A stretch of DNA of 64,000 nucleotides from Kluyveromyces lactis (lineage: Eukaryota; Ascomycota; Saccharomycetes; Saccharomycetales; Saccharomycetaceae), in contig NC_006039.1 in assembly GCF_000002515.2 (NCBI RefSeq), positions 1,426,001-1,490,000 on the forward strand, read 5' to 3'. Positions 1-9,064 of the stretch are shown here, one piece after another. How positions within the stretch are numbered: position 1 is the stretch's first letter; each line of letters opens with the position of its first letter. The position numbers were made by a program, and so were the translations under genes. Below the pieces are notes generated by a model. That model saw only the letters and a list, made by a program, of their open reading frames with translations. It did not search any database and was not told where the DNA came from.

Positions 1-1194
1 AAAGTTCACAATCTTTTCAGGTCTATTTATCTTTGCGTAAATGATACCCTGGTTGACCAAATCACTGATAAACGACTCTGTCTTGGCCTCATCTAAATCT
101 AATAGCTCCTTTAACCTTGGCAAAGTAATTTTTGTATAGTATTTGGAAATGACACGCAAGTTGTGCTCTATGATTCTCTTATGAAGATCTTCCCAGTGTG
201 ATTCATTAGACCCGAATGCAACGCCGTCCTGGTTCAAAATTTCTTTGTAGGTATCTTGTACTATTGGCCATCTCATTAGTTCTGCTGTGGTGAAGAGTTT
301 TACCAAGGATTCTTGGGATGGCAATTTCTTTAGATTGTTGTCCAACTGAACCTTGTGAATGAGATCATTTTGTAGGTTATCATATGGCGATAGAATCAAG
401 AAGTATACAACCCTGGATAGAGCTGCCTTCCATTGAATTTCATCTGCCTTCACAGAATCAGAGTTGTAGATTTCTTGGTAGTACTGAGCCACTTCTAAGT
501 AATCTTTCTTATGCAAGCCAATCTTTACCAAAAGGTTATAATACTCTAATTTCAATGCTGCATACTTTTCATTCTTGAAAGTCTTCTTTAATATTTTTCT
601 GGACAACACAGTGGCTTGAGAGTAATCACCTTTTAGGATACTTAATTCCATTTGTTCAAGGATAAATTCAATCTTTTCATACATCTCCATGGACCCATAC
701 GTTTCCACTTGCAATTCACATAACAAGTCAGTGGCCTCATCGATCTTGTTCTCAGATCTTCTGATATGAACCAAATCTCTAGTGACTCTAGCTCTTTCAA
801 CTTCCACGAAAATCTTGTTCTCAGTCACGGTTCTTATCGTCTCAATAGTTTTAATCTTGGTGTCCAAATCCTTCAGGTCTTCCAAATATTTCATCACAGA
901 CTGAATCATATACTGCACAGATAACTTCAATTGACCATGCTTTTTTGATAGAAGCATGATTTGGTCGTTAAGTAGGTCCCATTGGTCTGCTGCGACCAAA
1001 ACATCTACGATCTTAGTCAAGACTCTTTTCGAAGATGCTAAATCAGAAGATTGTCTAGTCTTCTTTTCCAACACTAACAATTGATCCAAAGCACTGGAAT
1101 AATCATTCTTGGCCAAAATCTCAAGCTTAGGAAATTCAGCGTCCAAGATTTCGGTATAATCTTTCTCTGCCTTAATTGGAGCGTCTCTGGACAT
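1..1194 (-). CDS. RPN5: 26S proteasome lid subunit Rpn5 (3' end outside window)
   Basis: Rpn5 is a non-catalytic PCI-domain subunit of the 19S regulatory particle lid of the proteasome. The minus-strand reading frame opens with ATG at 1192-1194 (protein start MSRDAPIKAEKDYTEI) and runs uninterrupted for 398 codons to the window edge. About 45 residues of a roughly 445-residue family protein, the end of the C-terminal PCI/winged-helix part, therefore lie outside. The visible protein is a helical-repeat (TPR-like) solenoid followed by the start of the PCI module. It is divergent from NOP14, as YDL147W and YDL148C are in S. cerevisiae. A perfect Rpn4-type PACE box lies upstream, so proteasome co-regulation is likely. 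Identity is firm; only the 3' end is missing. Confidence 0.95.
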   Translation of the reverse strand, partial: MSRDAPIKAEKDYTEILDAEFPKLEILAKNDYSSALDQLLVLEKKTRQSSDLASSKRVLTKIVDVLVAADQWDLLNDQIMLLSKKHGQLKLSVQYMIQSVMKYLEDLKDLDTKIKTIETIRTVTENKIFVEVERARVTRDLVHIRRSENKIDEATDLLCELQVETYGSMEMYEKIEFILEQMELSILKGDYSQATVLSRKILKKTFKNEKYAALKLEYYNLLVKIGLHKKDYLEVAQYYQEIYNSDSVKADEIQWKAALSRVVYFLILSPYDNLQNDLIHKVQLDNNLKKLPSQESLVKLFTTAELMRWPIVQDTYKEILNQDGVAFGSNESHWEDLHKRIIEHNLRVISKYYTKITLPRLKELLDLDEAKTESFISDLVNQGIIYAKINRPEKIVNF

Positions 1195-1367
1195 ATTTTA
1201 CGATATAATTTATACTCTTTTCTCTTTGCTCTGCCTGCTCAACTTAAACCGAAATGCAATACAATCAATTTCTCTGTATCCGTCCTGTATTCAAACCACA
1301 CAAACTTACAGTCTCAGAACCGACACTGTAACCTGCTGTACCTCTGTTCGCGGTTATTTCGTATATA

Positions 1368-1376
1368 TTTGCCACC
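1368..1376 (-). promoter_or_regulatory. PACE box (Rpn4 binding site) upstream of RPN5
   Basis: The plus strand reads TTTGCCACC, which on the RPN5 strand is GGTGGCAAA, the exact proteasome-associated control element bound by Rpn4 in S. cerevisiae. It lies about 175 bp upstream of the RPN5 start codon, a typical distance. The match is seen directly; use by an Rpn4 orthologue is inferred. Confidence 0.85.
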
Positions 1377-1602
1377 TGTAACTGATTTCCTTTATTTCTC
1401 ATAATGCCTTTAAAATGACAAGCTACGGTAAAAGCTTCCTCAGTAACAGTAACAATCGAATCTTAGAAAAACGTGACTTCATCATCGTTCGTAATGATTG
1501 TGCTGGATATTCGGGTAACCTTGATTTGATTTTATTGTGCGGGTAACTATTTTCTTTCTTTTCGGTGAAAAAGCATTAAAAGTTTGACAGAAGATGAATT
1601 GA

Positions 1603-1623
1603 GCGATGAGATGAGATGAGATG
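1603..1623 (+). promoter_or_regulatory. PAC motif with GATGAG repeats upstream of NOP14
   Basis: GCGATGAG is followed directly by ATGAGATGAGATG, so the PAC core is expanded into a short GATGAG tract about 130-150 bp upstream of the NOP14 ATG. PAC elements mark ribosome-biogenesis genes in yeasts (bound by Dot6/Tod6 in S. cerevisiae). The motif is visible; factor binding is inferred. Confidence 0.7.
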
Positions 1624-1750
1624 GGATTAAATCAAAGGCTGTCAGAAGGTTCAGTATCTTGGCCGATTGTATTGAATTGACTTGCATCATCAGTTGTGTT
1701 TAGACCATTCTTCTTGTCTGTGGGCAAATAGGTTACAAAGTCGAATAATA

Positions 1751-4264
1751 ATGGGTGGTTCACAGTTGAAGAACTTGAAGGCCGCTTTAAAGGCTAATGG
1801 GTTGACTGGTCAGACCAATGTCAAGAAGAGTTCTAAGAAGAAGGGCAAATCTCCCAGGGAGTTTGATAGAGAAGAAAGACAGAAGACTATTGAAAGAATT
1901 AGGGAACAGTTTAATCCGTTTGATGTGAAAACAAATCGTAATAAAAAGGTTGGTGTGATGAGGGAATCTGCAGCTAAACTTGCAGTAGGTAAGCCGGGAA
2001 TCACTAAACAAGCCGGTGAAGATCAACGTAAAATGTTCTACGAAGCCAAGAAGTCCAGCAAGAACAGAAGCGGTGGTGTCTTAGATAAACGTTTTGGTGA
2101 AAAGGATAAGAATTTGACTTCCGAGGAGATCATGTTGGAACGTTTCACAAAGGAAAGACAACGTCAATCTTCGACGAAAAGATCGTTATTCAATTTAGAC
2201 GATAGCGATGGTGGTGAGGATGAAAACGTGTACGGTGAAAAGTTGACTCATTATGGTAAGTCTCTTTCCTTGGAAGATGATTTCGATGAAGGTGATTTGG
2301 GGTTACAGCATTCTGATTCGGAGGACTTCAGGTTGAAACAAGCTGGTAAAAGAAATATGGCGGATCAATACGGAGATGAAGGGTTAGGTGATGACGCTTT
2401 GCAAGAGCCAGCAAGAAAGAAGACTAAGGCAGAAGTCATGCAAGAGGTCATTGCTAAATCCAAATTTTACAAACATGAAAGACAAAAGGCGCAGGAGAAA
2501 TTGGTCCAAGATATCGAAGGCCTTGATGACGATTTCGAAAGCATTATGTCTGAATTAAGGACGTTACCAAAGACTAAACCTTCTCAAACTGAGATTTCGA
2601 CCTCCACAGACATCGCTCCAGATTATGATATCAAGGTGAAAGAGTTAGTCTTGGAGAAAAGAGCTGCCCCTGCAGATAGAACTAAAACAGATGAAGAGAT
2701 TAAGAAAGAATATGAGGACAAACAAAAGGAATTGGAGCAGAAAAGGCTTGATCGTATGAACGGTATTTTCAACATTGAAGATCAAAAAGATGCTGGTGTT
2801 GAAGATTTGGGAGAAGAGTTTTGGGAAGATAGCGACTCTGAGGAGGGCGAATATGGTGAATATATCAAAGCAATTCCTGACTCGGATGACGACGTTGATT
2901 TCGAGAAGGATAACAATGATGACAATGAATACGACGCTACATCAAATGGTAGACCTTCAGCAAGAGTTATACCTTCTGTTCCATGTCCTCAAATTCACGA
3001 TGACTTACTAAATTTCTTGAAATCTTATCCTATCGAAGAGCATCCATCTTTAGTTAAAAGAATAGTAAAAACATACCAACCAAAATTGGCTGAGGGAAAC
3101 AAAGAAAAATTGGGCAAATTCACTGCTGTTTTGCTCAGACATATACTTTTCTTGGCTGAAGAAGATTACTCGGTTAATGTGAAAGAAATTGCATCATTAC
3201 AAAACGAACTAGTAAGCATTCTAAAGACTCTTTCAGAAAAGTTTACCATTCCACTATCAGAGGATTGTAGAAATATCATCTCAGATATTCAGACTAGATT
3301 CAAAGAATCCCAGTTCTATGGACTATCTCCATCAGATTTGGTATTTTTCTCTGTTGTTGGTATGTTGTTCTCCACTTCGGATCACTATCATTTAGTCATT
3401 ACTCCCTGTCTGCTTCTAATTGCAGAGTTTTTGGAACAAATTAGGTTCAATTCTCTTCAAAAATTAATATTTGGTTCGATACTGGTTAGAATCGCCATCC
3501 AGTATCAACGTATAAGCAAGCGTTATATTCCTGAGTTAACATACTTCTTGCAGACATCTTTGCGTTCTCTAATACCGAGTACCAAAGGGGAAACATTAGA
3601 AAACAAAGAAAAACAGGAGGACAATTTATCAATAGTAGGCTCGGATATTAACTGGTCCAAGGTCGCCCCTTCTTTAGAATTACACTCATTATTTTCCGAG
3701 GATCTAGAAAAGCAAGAATCTATCAAACTGTCCGTGCTGGTCAACAATCTAGAATCAATTGATTGGTGCATAACGAACATCTGGAAAGATCTTACTGCCT
3801 TCCCAGAAATCATTAATCCCTTCAAAGACATACTAAACGTGGCTGCCGAAGTATATCCTGGTACTTCTAAACCAAAACAATTAGTGGAAAAGATCGAAAA
3901 GCTATTGAAATTCCAAGAACGTCTGCCATTGACGTTGCAACAGCATAAACCACTGGCGATTCCATCAAATACGCCTAAATTCGAAGAGAACTTCAACCCA
4001 GATAAGAAGTCGTATGATCCAGATAAGACCAGAAGTGAGTTGAACAAGATGAAGGCGCAATTGAAGAAGGAACGTAAGTTCACTATGAAAGAAATACGTA
4101 AAGACACTAGATTCGAGGCAAGACAAGGCATTGAAGAAAAGAAGAAGGAGTACGCCGATTACCATTCCAAGATGGCACGTATTGTCAATCAAATCAGTAC
4201 TGAAGAAGGTGCTGAGAAAAACAAATATGAGCGTGAAAAGAAGCTCCGTAATACCAAACGTTAA
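1751..4264 (+). CDS. NOP14: Nop14, 90S pre-ribosome / U3 snoRNP assembly factor
   Basis: Nop14 is an essential nucleolar protein needed for 18S rRNA maturation and 40S assembly, working with Noc4 and Emg1. The 837-residue product starts MGGSQLKNLKAALKANG, which closely matches the family N terminus. The frame is open upstream to 1682 but lacks an earlier ATG, so 1751 is the start. Visible features are a lysine-rich N terminus, long acidic D/E stretches in the first half, a conserved helical C-terminal half and a basic lysine/arginine tail. The gene is convergent with ATG9 with only 41 bp between stop codons. The PAC tract upstream fits ribosome-biogenesis regulation. Confidence 0.96.
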   Translation: MGGSQLKNLKAALKANGLTGQTNVKKSSKKKGKSPREFDREERQKTIERIREQFNPFDVKTNRNKKVGVMRESAAKLAVGKPGITKQAGEDQRKMFYEAKKSSKNRSGGVLDKRFGEKDKNLTSEEIMLERFTKERQRQSSTKRSLFNLDDSDGGEDENVYGEKLTHYGKSLSLEDDFDEGDLGLQHSDSEDFRLKQAGKRNMADQYGDEGLGDDALQEPARKKTKAEVMQEVIAKSKFYKHERQKAQEKLVQDIEGLDDDFESIMSELRTLPKTKPSQTEISTSTDIAPDYDIKVKELVLEKRAAPADRTKTDEEIKKEYEDKQKELEQKRLDRMNGIFNIEDQKDAGVEDLGEEFWEDSDSEEGEYGEYIKAIPDSDDDVDFEKDNNDDNEYDATSNGRPSARVIPSVPCPQIHDDLLNFLKSYPIEEHPSLVKRIVKTYQPKLAEGNKEKLGKFTAVLLRHILFLAEEDYSVNVKEIASLQNELVSILKTLSEKFTIPLSEDCRNIISDIQTRFKESQFYGLSPSDLVFFSVVGMLFSTSDHYHLVITPCLLLIAEFLEQIRFNSLQKLIFGSILVRIAIQYQRISKRYIPELTYFLQTSLRSLIPSTKGETLENKEKQEDNLSIVGSDINWSKVAPSLELHSLFSEDLEKQESIKLSVLVNNLESIDWCITNIWKDLTAFPEIINPFKDILNVAAEVYPGTSKPKQLVEKIEKLLKFQERLPLTLQQHKPLAIPSNTPKFEENFNPDKKSYDPDKTRSELNKMKAQLKKERKFTMKEIRKDTRFEARQGIEEKKKEYADYHSKMARIVNQISTEEGAEKNKYEREKKLRNTKR

Positions 4265-4305
4265 CTGCATATTATATAATCTATACTCAACATTAATAAA
4301 CTTTA

Positions 4306-7032
4306 TCATCGATTGCGATCTGATTTTTTGTAATATTGGTTTAATAGGCCCATAACACCATTTCCCGCCTTCAGTTCGTCAGCATTATCAGCAATATCAT
4401 CCTTAAAAAGGGTAGATTTGTTGATAAGTGAACCACTCAATGAGCCTAATTCAAGGTCCGAACTACGATCCGGGAATCTCTTCACCCTTGATCGATTAAG
4501 ATTTCTCTTACGATTGGAGTTTTTACCTAAGGCAAATTGTGTCTTCCAGGAATAGTCTTTAGTAGAGCTGTATGGGTGATAAGATGGCTCGATTGGAGAA
4601 GCTGGTAGCTGATTTTTGCCCACTGCATTGCCTGCATTCTTGTAATCGTCAACGAAGTACATATATGACTGAAGCATTTTGTTAACACCCTCATCCGATT
4701 CGGTTTCACTATCATCCTGTTCTGCTTGGGAAAACATTCTCTTAGTTTGTTTTTTGGCCTTGGTACCTTTGTCAATTTTAGTAGCTTCAAACATTGCGTA
4801 CTTACACACGTATCCCAACCCCTCCTCATAGACGGTACATTCTCTAAAAAAATCTATTATTCTTTCTGAATTCTTTGGCAGGGAGAACCATAATATGAAG
4901 GGAGTGATTATAATGCTGACTAGTTCCCTTAGTAATAATGTGATTCTCAAGTTGTAAAGCCTACAAAACTCATTTTTGATGTCCTCTGTATGATATTTCC
5001 CCTTCCATTCCTTTGGAGCGTAGTGTGTATACGACACAAGTTCCTCCAGTGTTTCCTCTGGTTTGAGAACCGTATACTCATCGTTGATAGAACTGTGACA
5101 AACTGCCCATAAAGTACCAAAAACAGTCATGTAAAATAAAACAGTTCTGTCAGGTGTAATTTCGAAGTTTAAGAAATTGTCTGGATCAAATATTGTCAGA
5201 ATACCCAAGATTGCCACAAAAGAACCGGAAACAAACTGTATAAAGCTTAAGGTCAAGCTTAATAATGTATTGGGAAATTGATTGACATAATTGTCCGCTA
5301 TTATCATGCTCAATCTCATTCTTTTTTGGAAAATATGATATAATTCATTGTATTCCCTAAATTTCCATTCAGCAATAGGAGTATATTGCCGAGAACCTAT
5401 TGATCCTGGGGAGGTTTTGTACTCATTAAAATATCTGAAGAAGTTCAATAGAACAAAGTATGTTACTAAGAATGGGGATAAGATAATGTTCAAGAATCCA
5501 GCAAGAACAAACCTCTTCTTTAACTCCTCTCCCAGGTATTCTCTCTGGCTTTCTCTTAAGAAAGCTTGCTTTAAATAGCCCTTCTCATTGAATGCAAAAC
5601 CTAAAATACAAAGATTTATGTTCCATTCGAGCGTCTTGGTAAGAGCACATGTTCTTAGTAGAGGTACTGGTAGGGATAAGTCAAGAATATTGTTATCATA
5701 TAGTGCAATGACAAAATTCTCTTTGCGCATAATTCGATTAGCCACGTCATGCGCACTCAACCTGTTTTTTGCTTTGACTTCGGTAGCATTTGCTGTGATC
5801 GCATTCTGATCCTTAAGTAATACTAGTTGTTGAATCACACTTTGCCATGGAATAGTTTGTAAATCTTTATCTGATATGCTTAAAAGGTAGTTGTAAAAGT
5901 TTCGGATGTCCTTCAATGCTTTCACATCAAAATACAATTGTAGAACTTTAAGCCCTATGAAGGCGTAAAATATCCATAGAAATACCTTTGCAGTTGGAGA
6001 GATCTGTGTCTTATAACATTGTTCAATATGAATTTCTTCAAAAGTATGAGACGATGACAACCTTGAATAATCTATGCAATGGCCCATGTAAGTTGAAATG
6101 AATACCACAAACAAGATTGTAGCTAGATGAATAACCTTCTCTGTGATGATACAGTAGAATCCGTTCCCTAGGTAATATTCGTACACCTGCTGCAAAAAAG
6201 TGTCTAAATTTTCGATATTTGCCCATTTCCATAAAGCTCGTTCCTTTGGACTAAGTGAAGATAAGCTGTTCTTTGAAGTGCTTGTCAAAGTAGAAATATT
6301 GTTAAATATTGGAGGAGGTTTCAAATTGAAATGAGTTGATTTACCTGGTCCTGATTGTTCTGCGACTGATGGCTTTCGGAAGAGAAAACTCTCCTCAAGA
6401 TTATTCGGCCTTCCGTTATTGCGAAACATCTTTGCAGGGCTATTCCCTAACAATCTTTCGAATACCCTGCTTTCCGAAGGGTTCTTGGTTGACTTAGTTG
6501 CTCCTGTAATGGGGTTTTTACCACCTAGATTCAGTCGTTGTCTACCTATGAAAGGTATCGTTTCGTCAGATCCTCTATTACTGTCACGATTTGATAATGG
6601 CTCCTCGTCTTCGCTGCTTGAAGGCTGTCCGTATTTCGAAACAGAGCTTGCCAAGTCTTGATCGCTGAAATCCTCTTCTTCTAAGTGCACTTCATCTTCT
6701 TCTGTACCTCCCTCATCGGGCTCTGATTCCGATTGTATTGTTGCCATCCCATCAGATGCTGTATCAAATCTTATGGATTGTGGCTGTTGTATTAGCGGCT
6801 CCTCATCATTGCTGTCCTCGTTAGATGAAGATGGTTCCTGATCGGATTCTATTAGCCTCACATTACCTTCATCCTCGGCATAGTTACTAAAATCCTGTTC
6901 CGTAGGCATAGTAATATGGCTCATCTCAGCGGCATCCAAAGAGTTTTCTACAGCAGATGAGTGCACACCAAACACTCTTGATAGAAATGTGTTCTTGGAT
7001 CCACCATTTACTTTATCCTGACTATCCGTCAT
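4306..7032 (-). CDS. ATG9: Atg9, autophagy scramblase / membrane protein
   Basis: Atg9 is the multispanning lipid scramblase carried on vesicles that seed the phagophore in macroautophagy and the Cvt pathway. The 908-residue protein starts at ATG 7030-7032. It has a long acidic, Ser-rich cytosolic N terminus (about 1-270) and a central conserved core with several hydrophobic membrane segments (roughly 290-720). That core includes the [20 protein letters not shown] and [18 protein letters not shown] regions typical of the family. A polar C-terminal tail follows. Its neighbours NOP14 (convergent) and RPC53 (tandem) repeat the YDL148C-YDL149W-YDL150W order. Identity is firm. Confidence 0.96.
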   Translation of the reverse strand: MTDSQDKVNGGSKNTFLSRVFGVHSSAVENSLDAAEMSHITMPTEQDFSNYAEDEGNVRLIESDQEPSSSNEDSNDEEPLIQQPQSIRFDTASDGMATIQSESEPDEGGTEEDEVHLEEEDFSDQDLASSVSKYGQPSSSEDEEPLSNRDSNRGSDETIPFIGRQRLNLGGKNPITGATKSTKNPSESRVFERLLGNSPAKMFRNNGRPNNLEESFLFRKPSVAEQSGPGKSTHFNLKPPPIFNNISTLTSTSKNSLSSLSPKERALWKWANIENLDTFLQQVYEYYLGNGFYCIITEKVIHLATILFVVFISTYMGHCIDYSRLSSSHTFEEIHIEQCYKTQISPTAKVFLWIFYAFIGLKVLQLYFDVKALKDIRNFYNYLLSISDKDLQTIPWQSVIQQLVLLKDQNAITANATEVKAKNRLSAHDVANRIMRKENFVIALYDNNILDLSLPVPLLRTCALTKTLEWNINLCILGFAFNEKGYLKQAFLRESQREYLGEELKKRFVLAGFLNIILSPFLVTYFVLLNFFRYFNEYKTSPGSIGSRQYTPIAEWKFREYNELYHIFQKRMRLSMIIADNYVNQFPNTLLSLTLSFIQFVSGSFVAILGILTIFDPDNFLNFEITPDRTVLFYMTVFGTLWAVCHSSINDEYTVLKPEETLEELVSYTHYAPKEWKGKYHTEDIKNEFCRLYNLRITLLLRELVSIIITPFILWFSLPKNSERIIDFFRECTVYEEGLGYVCKYAMFEATKIDKGTKAKKQTKRMFSQAEQDDSETESDEGVNKMLQSYMYFVDDYKNAGNAVGKNQLPASPIEPSYHPYSSTKDYSWKTQFALGKNSNRKRNLNRSRVKRFPDRSSDLELGSLSGSLINKSTLFKDDIADNADELKAGNGVMGLLNQYYKKSDRNR

Positions 7033-7446
7033 AACTCAGACTTCCAAAATTTTATTGATCCAAACTTTTCAAGTTGATTCAATCAACTGACTAAATACCG
7101 TGAGAGGTAAGGTTATGGTTGTAGTGTCCTTTCGATTATACCTTGTTTTGTGTTTGTTGAAGTCATTTTTAAGGGAATCCTTGTATACATGAACAAGTTT
7201 TGTAATGGAGCCCTGCATATCCAAACATCAACTCGTACTTAATGACTATTCTGATTTCAGGAATTATAACCTGAAAAGGCGATGCATCTTTATTAGGTTA
7301 CTATGCAGTAGCTGCTGATTGTGTTCGCAGTGGTATTTGAATCTCCCATTCTTGATGTAGTTGTCTACATTAAATTAATGTTATCATACGAATTGATTTG
7401 CTGAGCTTTTTCTTCAACTATCATGTACATGCAGAAATCTATATAA
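7033..7446. other. ATG9 promoter / RPC53 3' flank
   Basis: These 414 bp lie between two minus-strand genes and must hold the ATG9 promoter and the RPC53 3' end. I see no conserved factor site, RNA gene or repeat. Confidence 0.5.
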
Positions 7447-8661
7447 TTAGATATGTGGTGTTACAATCGCTCTTCCGTCGATTTGGCCTAGTAGCTCCGC
7501 TTCTTCTCCCTCCAAATCTAGTGTAACCACGTCTTGCAAAAATGTAGACTCTGCGCCCCTGCTGATATCCATTACGACGTCCCCGATCTTGATTGACATT
7601 TTGCCGGATCGATGCATTCTAATTGAACCAACGTTTCCGATCAAAGGCTCAGGTGAATCTATTTGTGTTTCTTTGCTGTTTTTACTATTTGATTGTTCAC
7701 TTCCTTCATCTACTTTTGCTTCACCATTTGGCTTTACATCTTCTTCGGTGGATTTCACTGGGGGTTGTGGCTGAAATTCAGGTAGATTTGATGGGAACTG
7801 GAAGAACATAAACTTATTTGGAACGTCGTTAATCTTGTTTAACTTTTTGTACATATGTTTATGATCCTCAAATAACAAATTTGTTTCCCTGAGAGCTTCT
7901 GCGCTGTCAACAGATTGGAAATCTTGTTGAAGTTGAAGCAAACGCAGTTTTTCTTTTAACTGCTGTTCCTTCTCGTTCACTATGTCATTTAAAGTACCAT
8001 CCGATTGTTCTGGTTCTAGCTTCACAGGTCCTGGTGTTGGTTCCCTGGTCTGCAAAGTTGACATGGATTCCTGGACAACTTTCTGTAGAGAATCCACCTT
8101 TTCGTGATTGATACGAACTGCCCTGACAGGGAAAAGATTGGCCAATTGTTTAGAGGCTCTGGTCTCTTCACTCATGGCTGCATCAGTATTAGAATCCTCA
8201 TCTTCATCAAACAGATCGTCAGTTTCCTTCTTGAAGTCTGCCTCTGTATACTCTTTCCCCATGTTAATTCTCTTCCCAGCTTTTGAATCTTCTGCGTCCG
8301 ATCCCTCTGCTTCATCATCAGAAACAGCTTTCAAACCGCGTTGCACAAGACTGCTTTGAGAACCCTCCGTCTTAATGAATCCATTATTCCCTTTATTAGA
8401 TCCTCCAGAGAAATTACCAGCTGCCAATGGGCCTGATGTGATAATTCTTGTGTTGTTTAAATACTTCGGCTGCCTCTTCTGGTTGCCCTGTGGTTTCTGT
8501 GTATATTTCTTCTTCTCAACCTGTTTATTCGGCTCTTCTACCTTCAGAACGTTAGCATCTCGTTCCTCCTTAGATTTACGAGCTACCACTTTGGGCTTAA
8601 ACTTCAGCGAGGTTCCGGTTGATGGTTTCCCCTGGTTCAATCCAGGTAAACGTCCACTCAT
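7447..8661 (-). CDS. RPC53: RNA polymerase III subunit C53 (Rpc4 family)
   Basis: Rpc53 pairs with Rpc37 in a TFIIF-like subcomplex of RNA polymerase III that acts in initiation, termination and reinitiation. The 404-residue protein starts MSGRLPGLNQGKPSTGTSLK, with a basic, disordered N-terminal half containing acidic Ser/Asp patches (such as SDDEAEGSDAED). It ends with the conserved Rpc4 domain (about 260-404), including VGSIRMHRSGKMSIKIGDV and an Arg/Ile-rich terminal strand. It is divergent from SAS10 across a 403-bp region that carries PAC-type repeats, an element first recognised upstream of Pol I and Pol III subunit genes. The order matches YDL150W next to YDL153C. Confidence 0.94.
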   Translation of the reverse strand: MSGRLPGLNQGKPSTGTSLKFKPKVVARKSKEERDANVLKVEEPNKQVEKKKYTQKPQGNQKRQPKYLNNTRIITSGPLAAGNFSGGSNKGNNGFIKTEGSQSSLVQRGLKAVSDDEAEGSDAEDSKAGKRINMGKEYTEADFKKETDDLFDEDEDSNTDAAMSEETRASKQLANLFPVRAVRINHEKVDSLQKVVQESMSTLQTREPTPGPVKLEPEQSDGTLNDIVNEKEQQLKEKLRLLQLQQDFQSVDSAEALRETNLLFEDHKHMYKKLNKINDVPNKFMFFQFPSNLPEFQPQPPVKSTEEDVKPNGEAKVDEGSEQSNSKNSKETQIDSPEPLIGNVGSIRMHRSGKMSIKIGDVVMDISRGAESTFLQDVVTLDLEGEEAELLGQIDGRAIVTPHI

Positions 8662-9064
8662 CTTTAGTTGATTCCTATCACAATTTGATGCAAATAACTT
8701 CTTGACTCAAGCGTTTAATACTGCGATTCTCGACCGTTTCTTCGTTCAACAGCAAATCCTAATATGAAAACGAAGACTAGTTACTGGATACTAACCCTTG
8801 CATTGACTATTTGCGCATCAACTTTGCTCATCTCATTGTGATCTCTTCCAGTAGTAGTGCAGCTTTCAATTTTGGTGAAAAATCTTGAAAAAGCAATGTT
8901 GGAAAATTTTGTTTAAAGTTAAAGCTCATCTCATCTCATCTCAATTCAGAGAATAGGTATAACTAAGAGAATGACAAGCTGCATAACAGGTAACTACTAT
9001 CAGCCGCTGTAATCGACTGTATATTGAGTTGGACTTAAATTGTACTGGACATTGTACTTCAAAT
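8662..9064. promoter_or_regulatory. Divergent RPC53/SAS10 promoter with RRPE and PAC-like tract
   Basis: The region contains GGAAAATTTT at 8901-8910 (RRPE-like) and, 15 bp further on, GCTCATCTCATCTCATCTCA at 8924-8943, a reverse-strand GATGAG tract of PAC type. The two sit about 120-165 bp from the SAS10 start. Both divergent products act in rRNA and tRNA production, so one shared ribosome-biogenesis promoter is likely. The motifs are seen; the regulation is inferred. Confidence 0.7.

Larger units (their letters stand above)
1195..1750. promoter_or_regulatory. Divergent RPN5/NOP14 intergenic promoter
   Basis: This 556-bp divergent intergenic region holds the PACE box at 1368-1376 on the RPN5 side and two Reb1-type CGGGTAA sites at 1512-1518 and 1540-1546 in its middle. 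On the NOP14 side it holds a PAC-type GCGATGAG at 1603-1610 followed by further GATGAG copies. An insulator-like Reb1 pair separating a proteasome promoter from a ribosome-biogenesis promoter is a plausible reading, but this is inference. Confidence 0.65.

Noticed and set aside
3523-4131. 202-codon antisense frame in NOP14
   Set aside because: Shadow of a conserved, highly charged coding region on the other strand.
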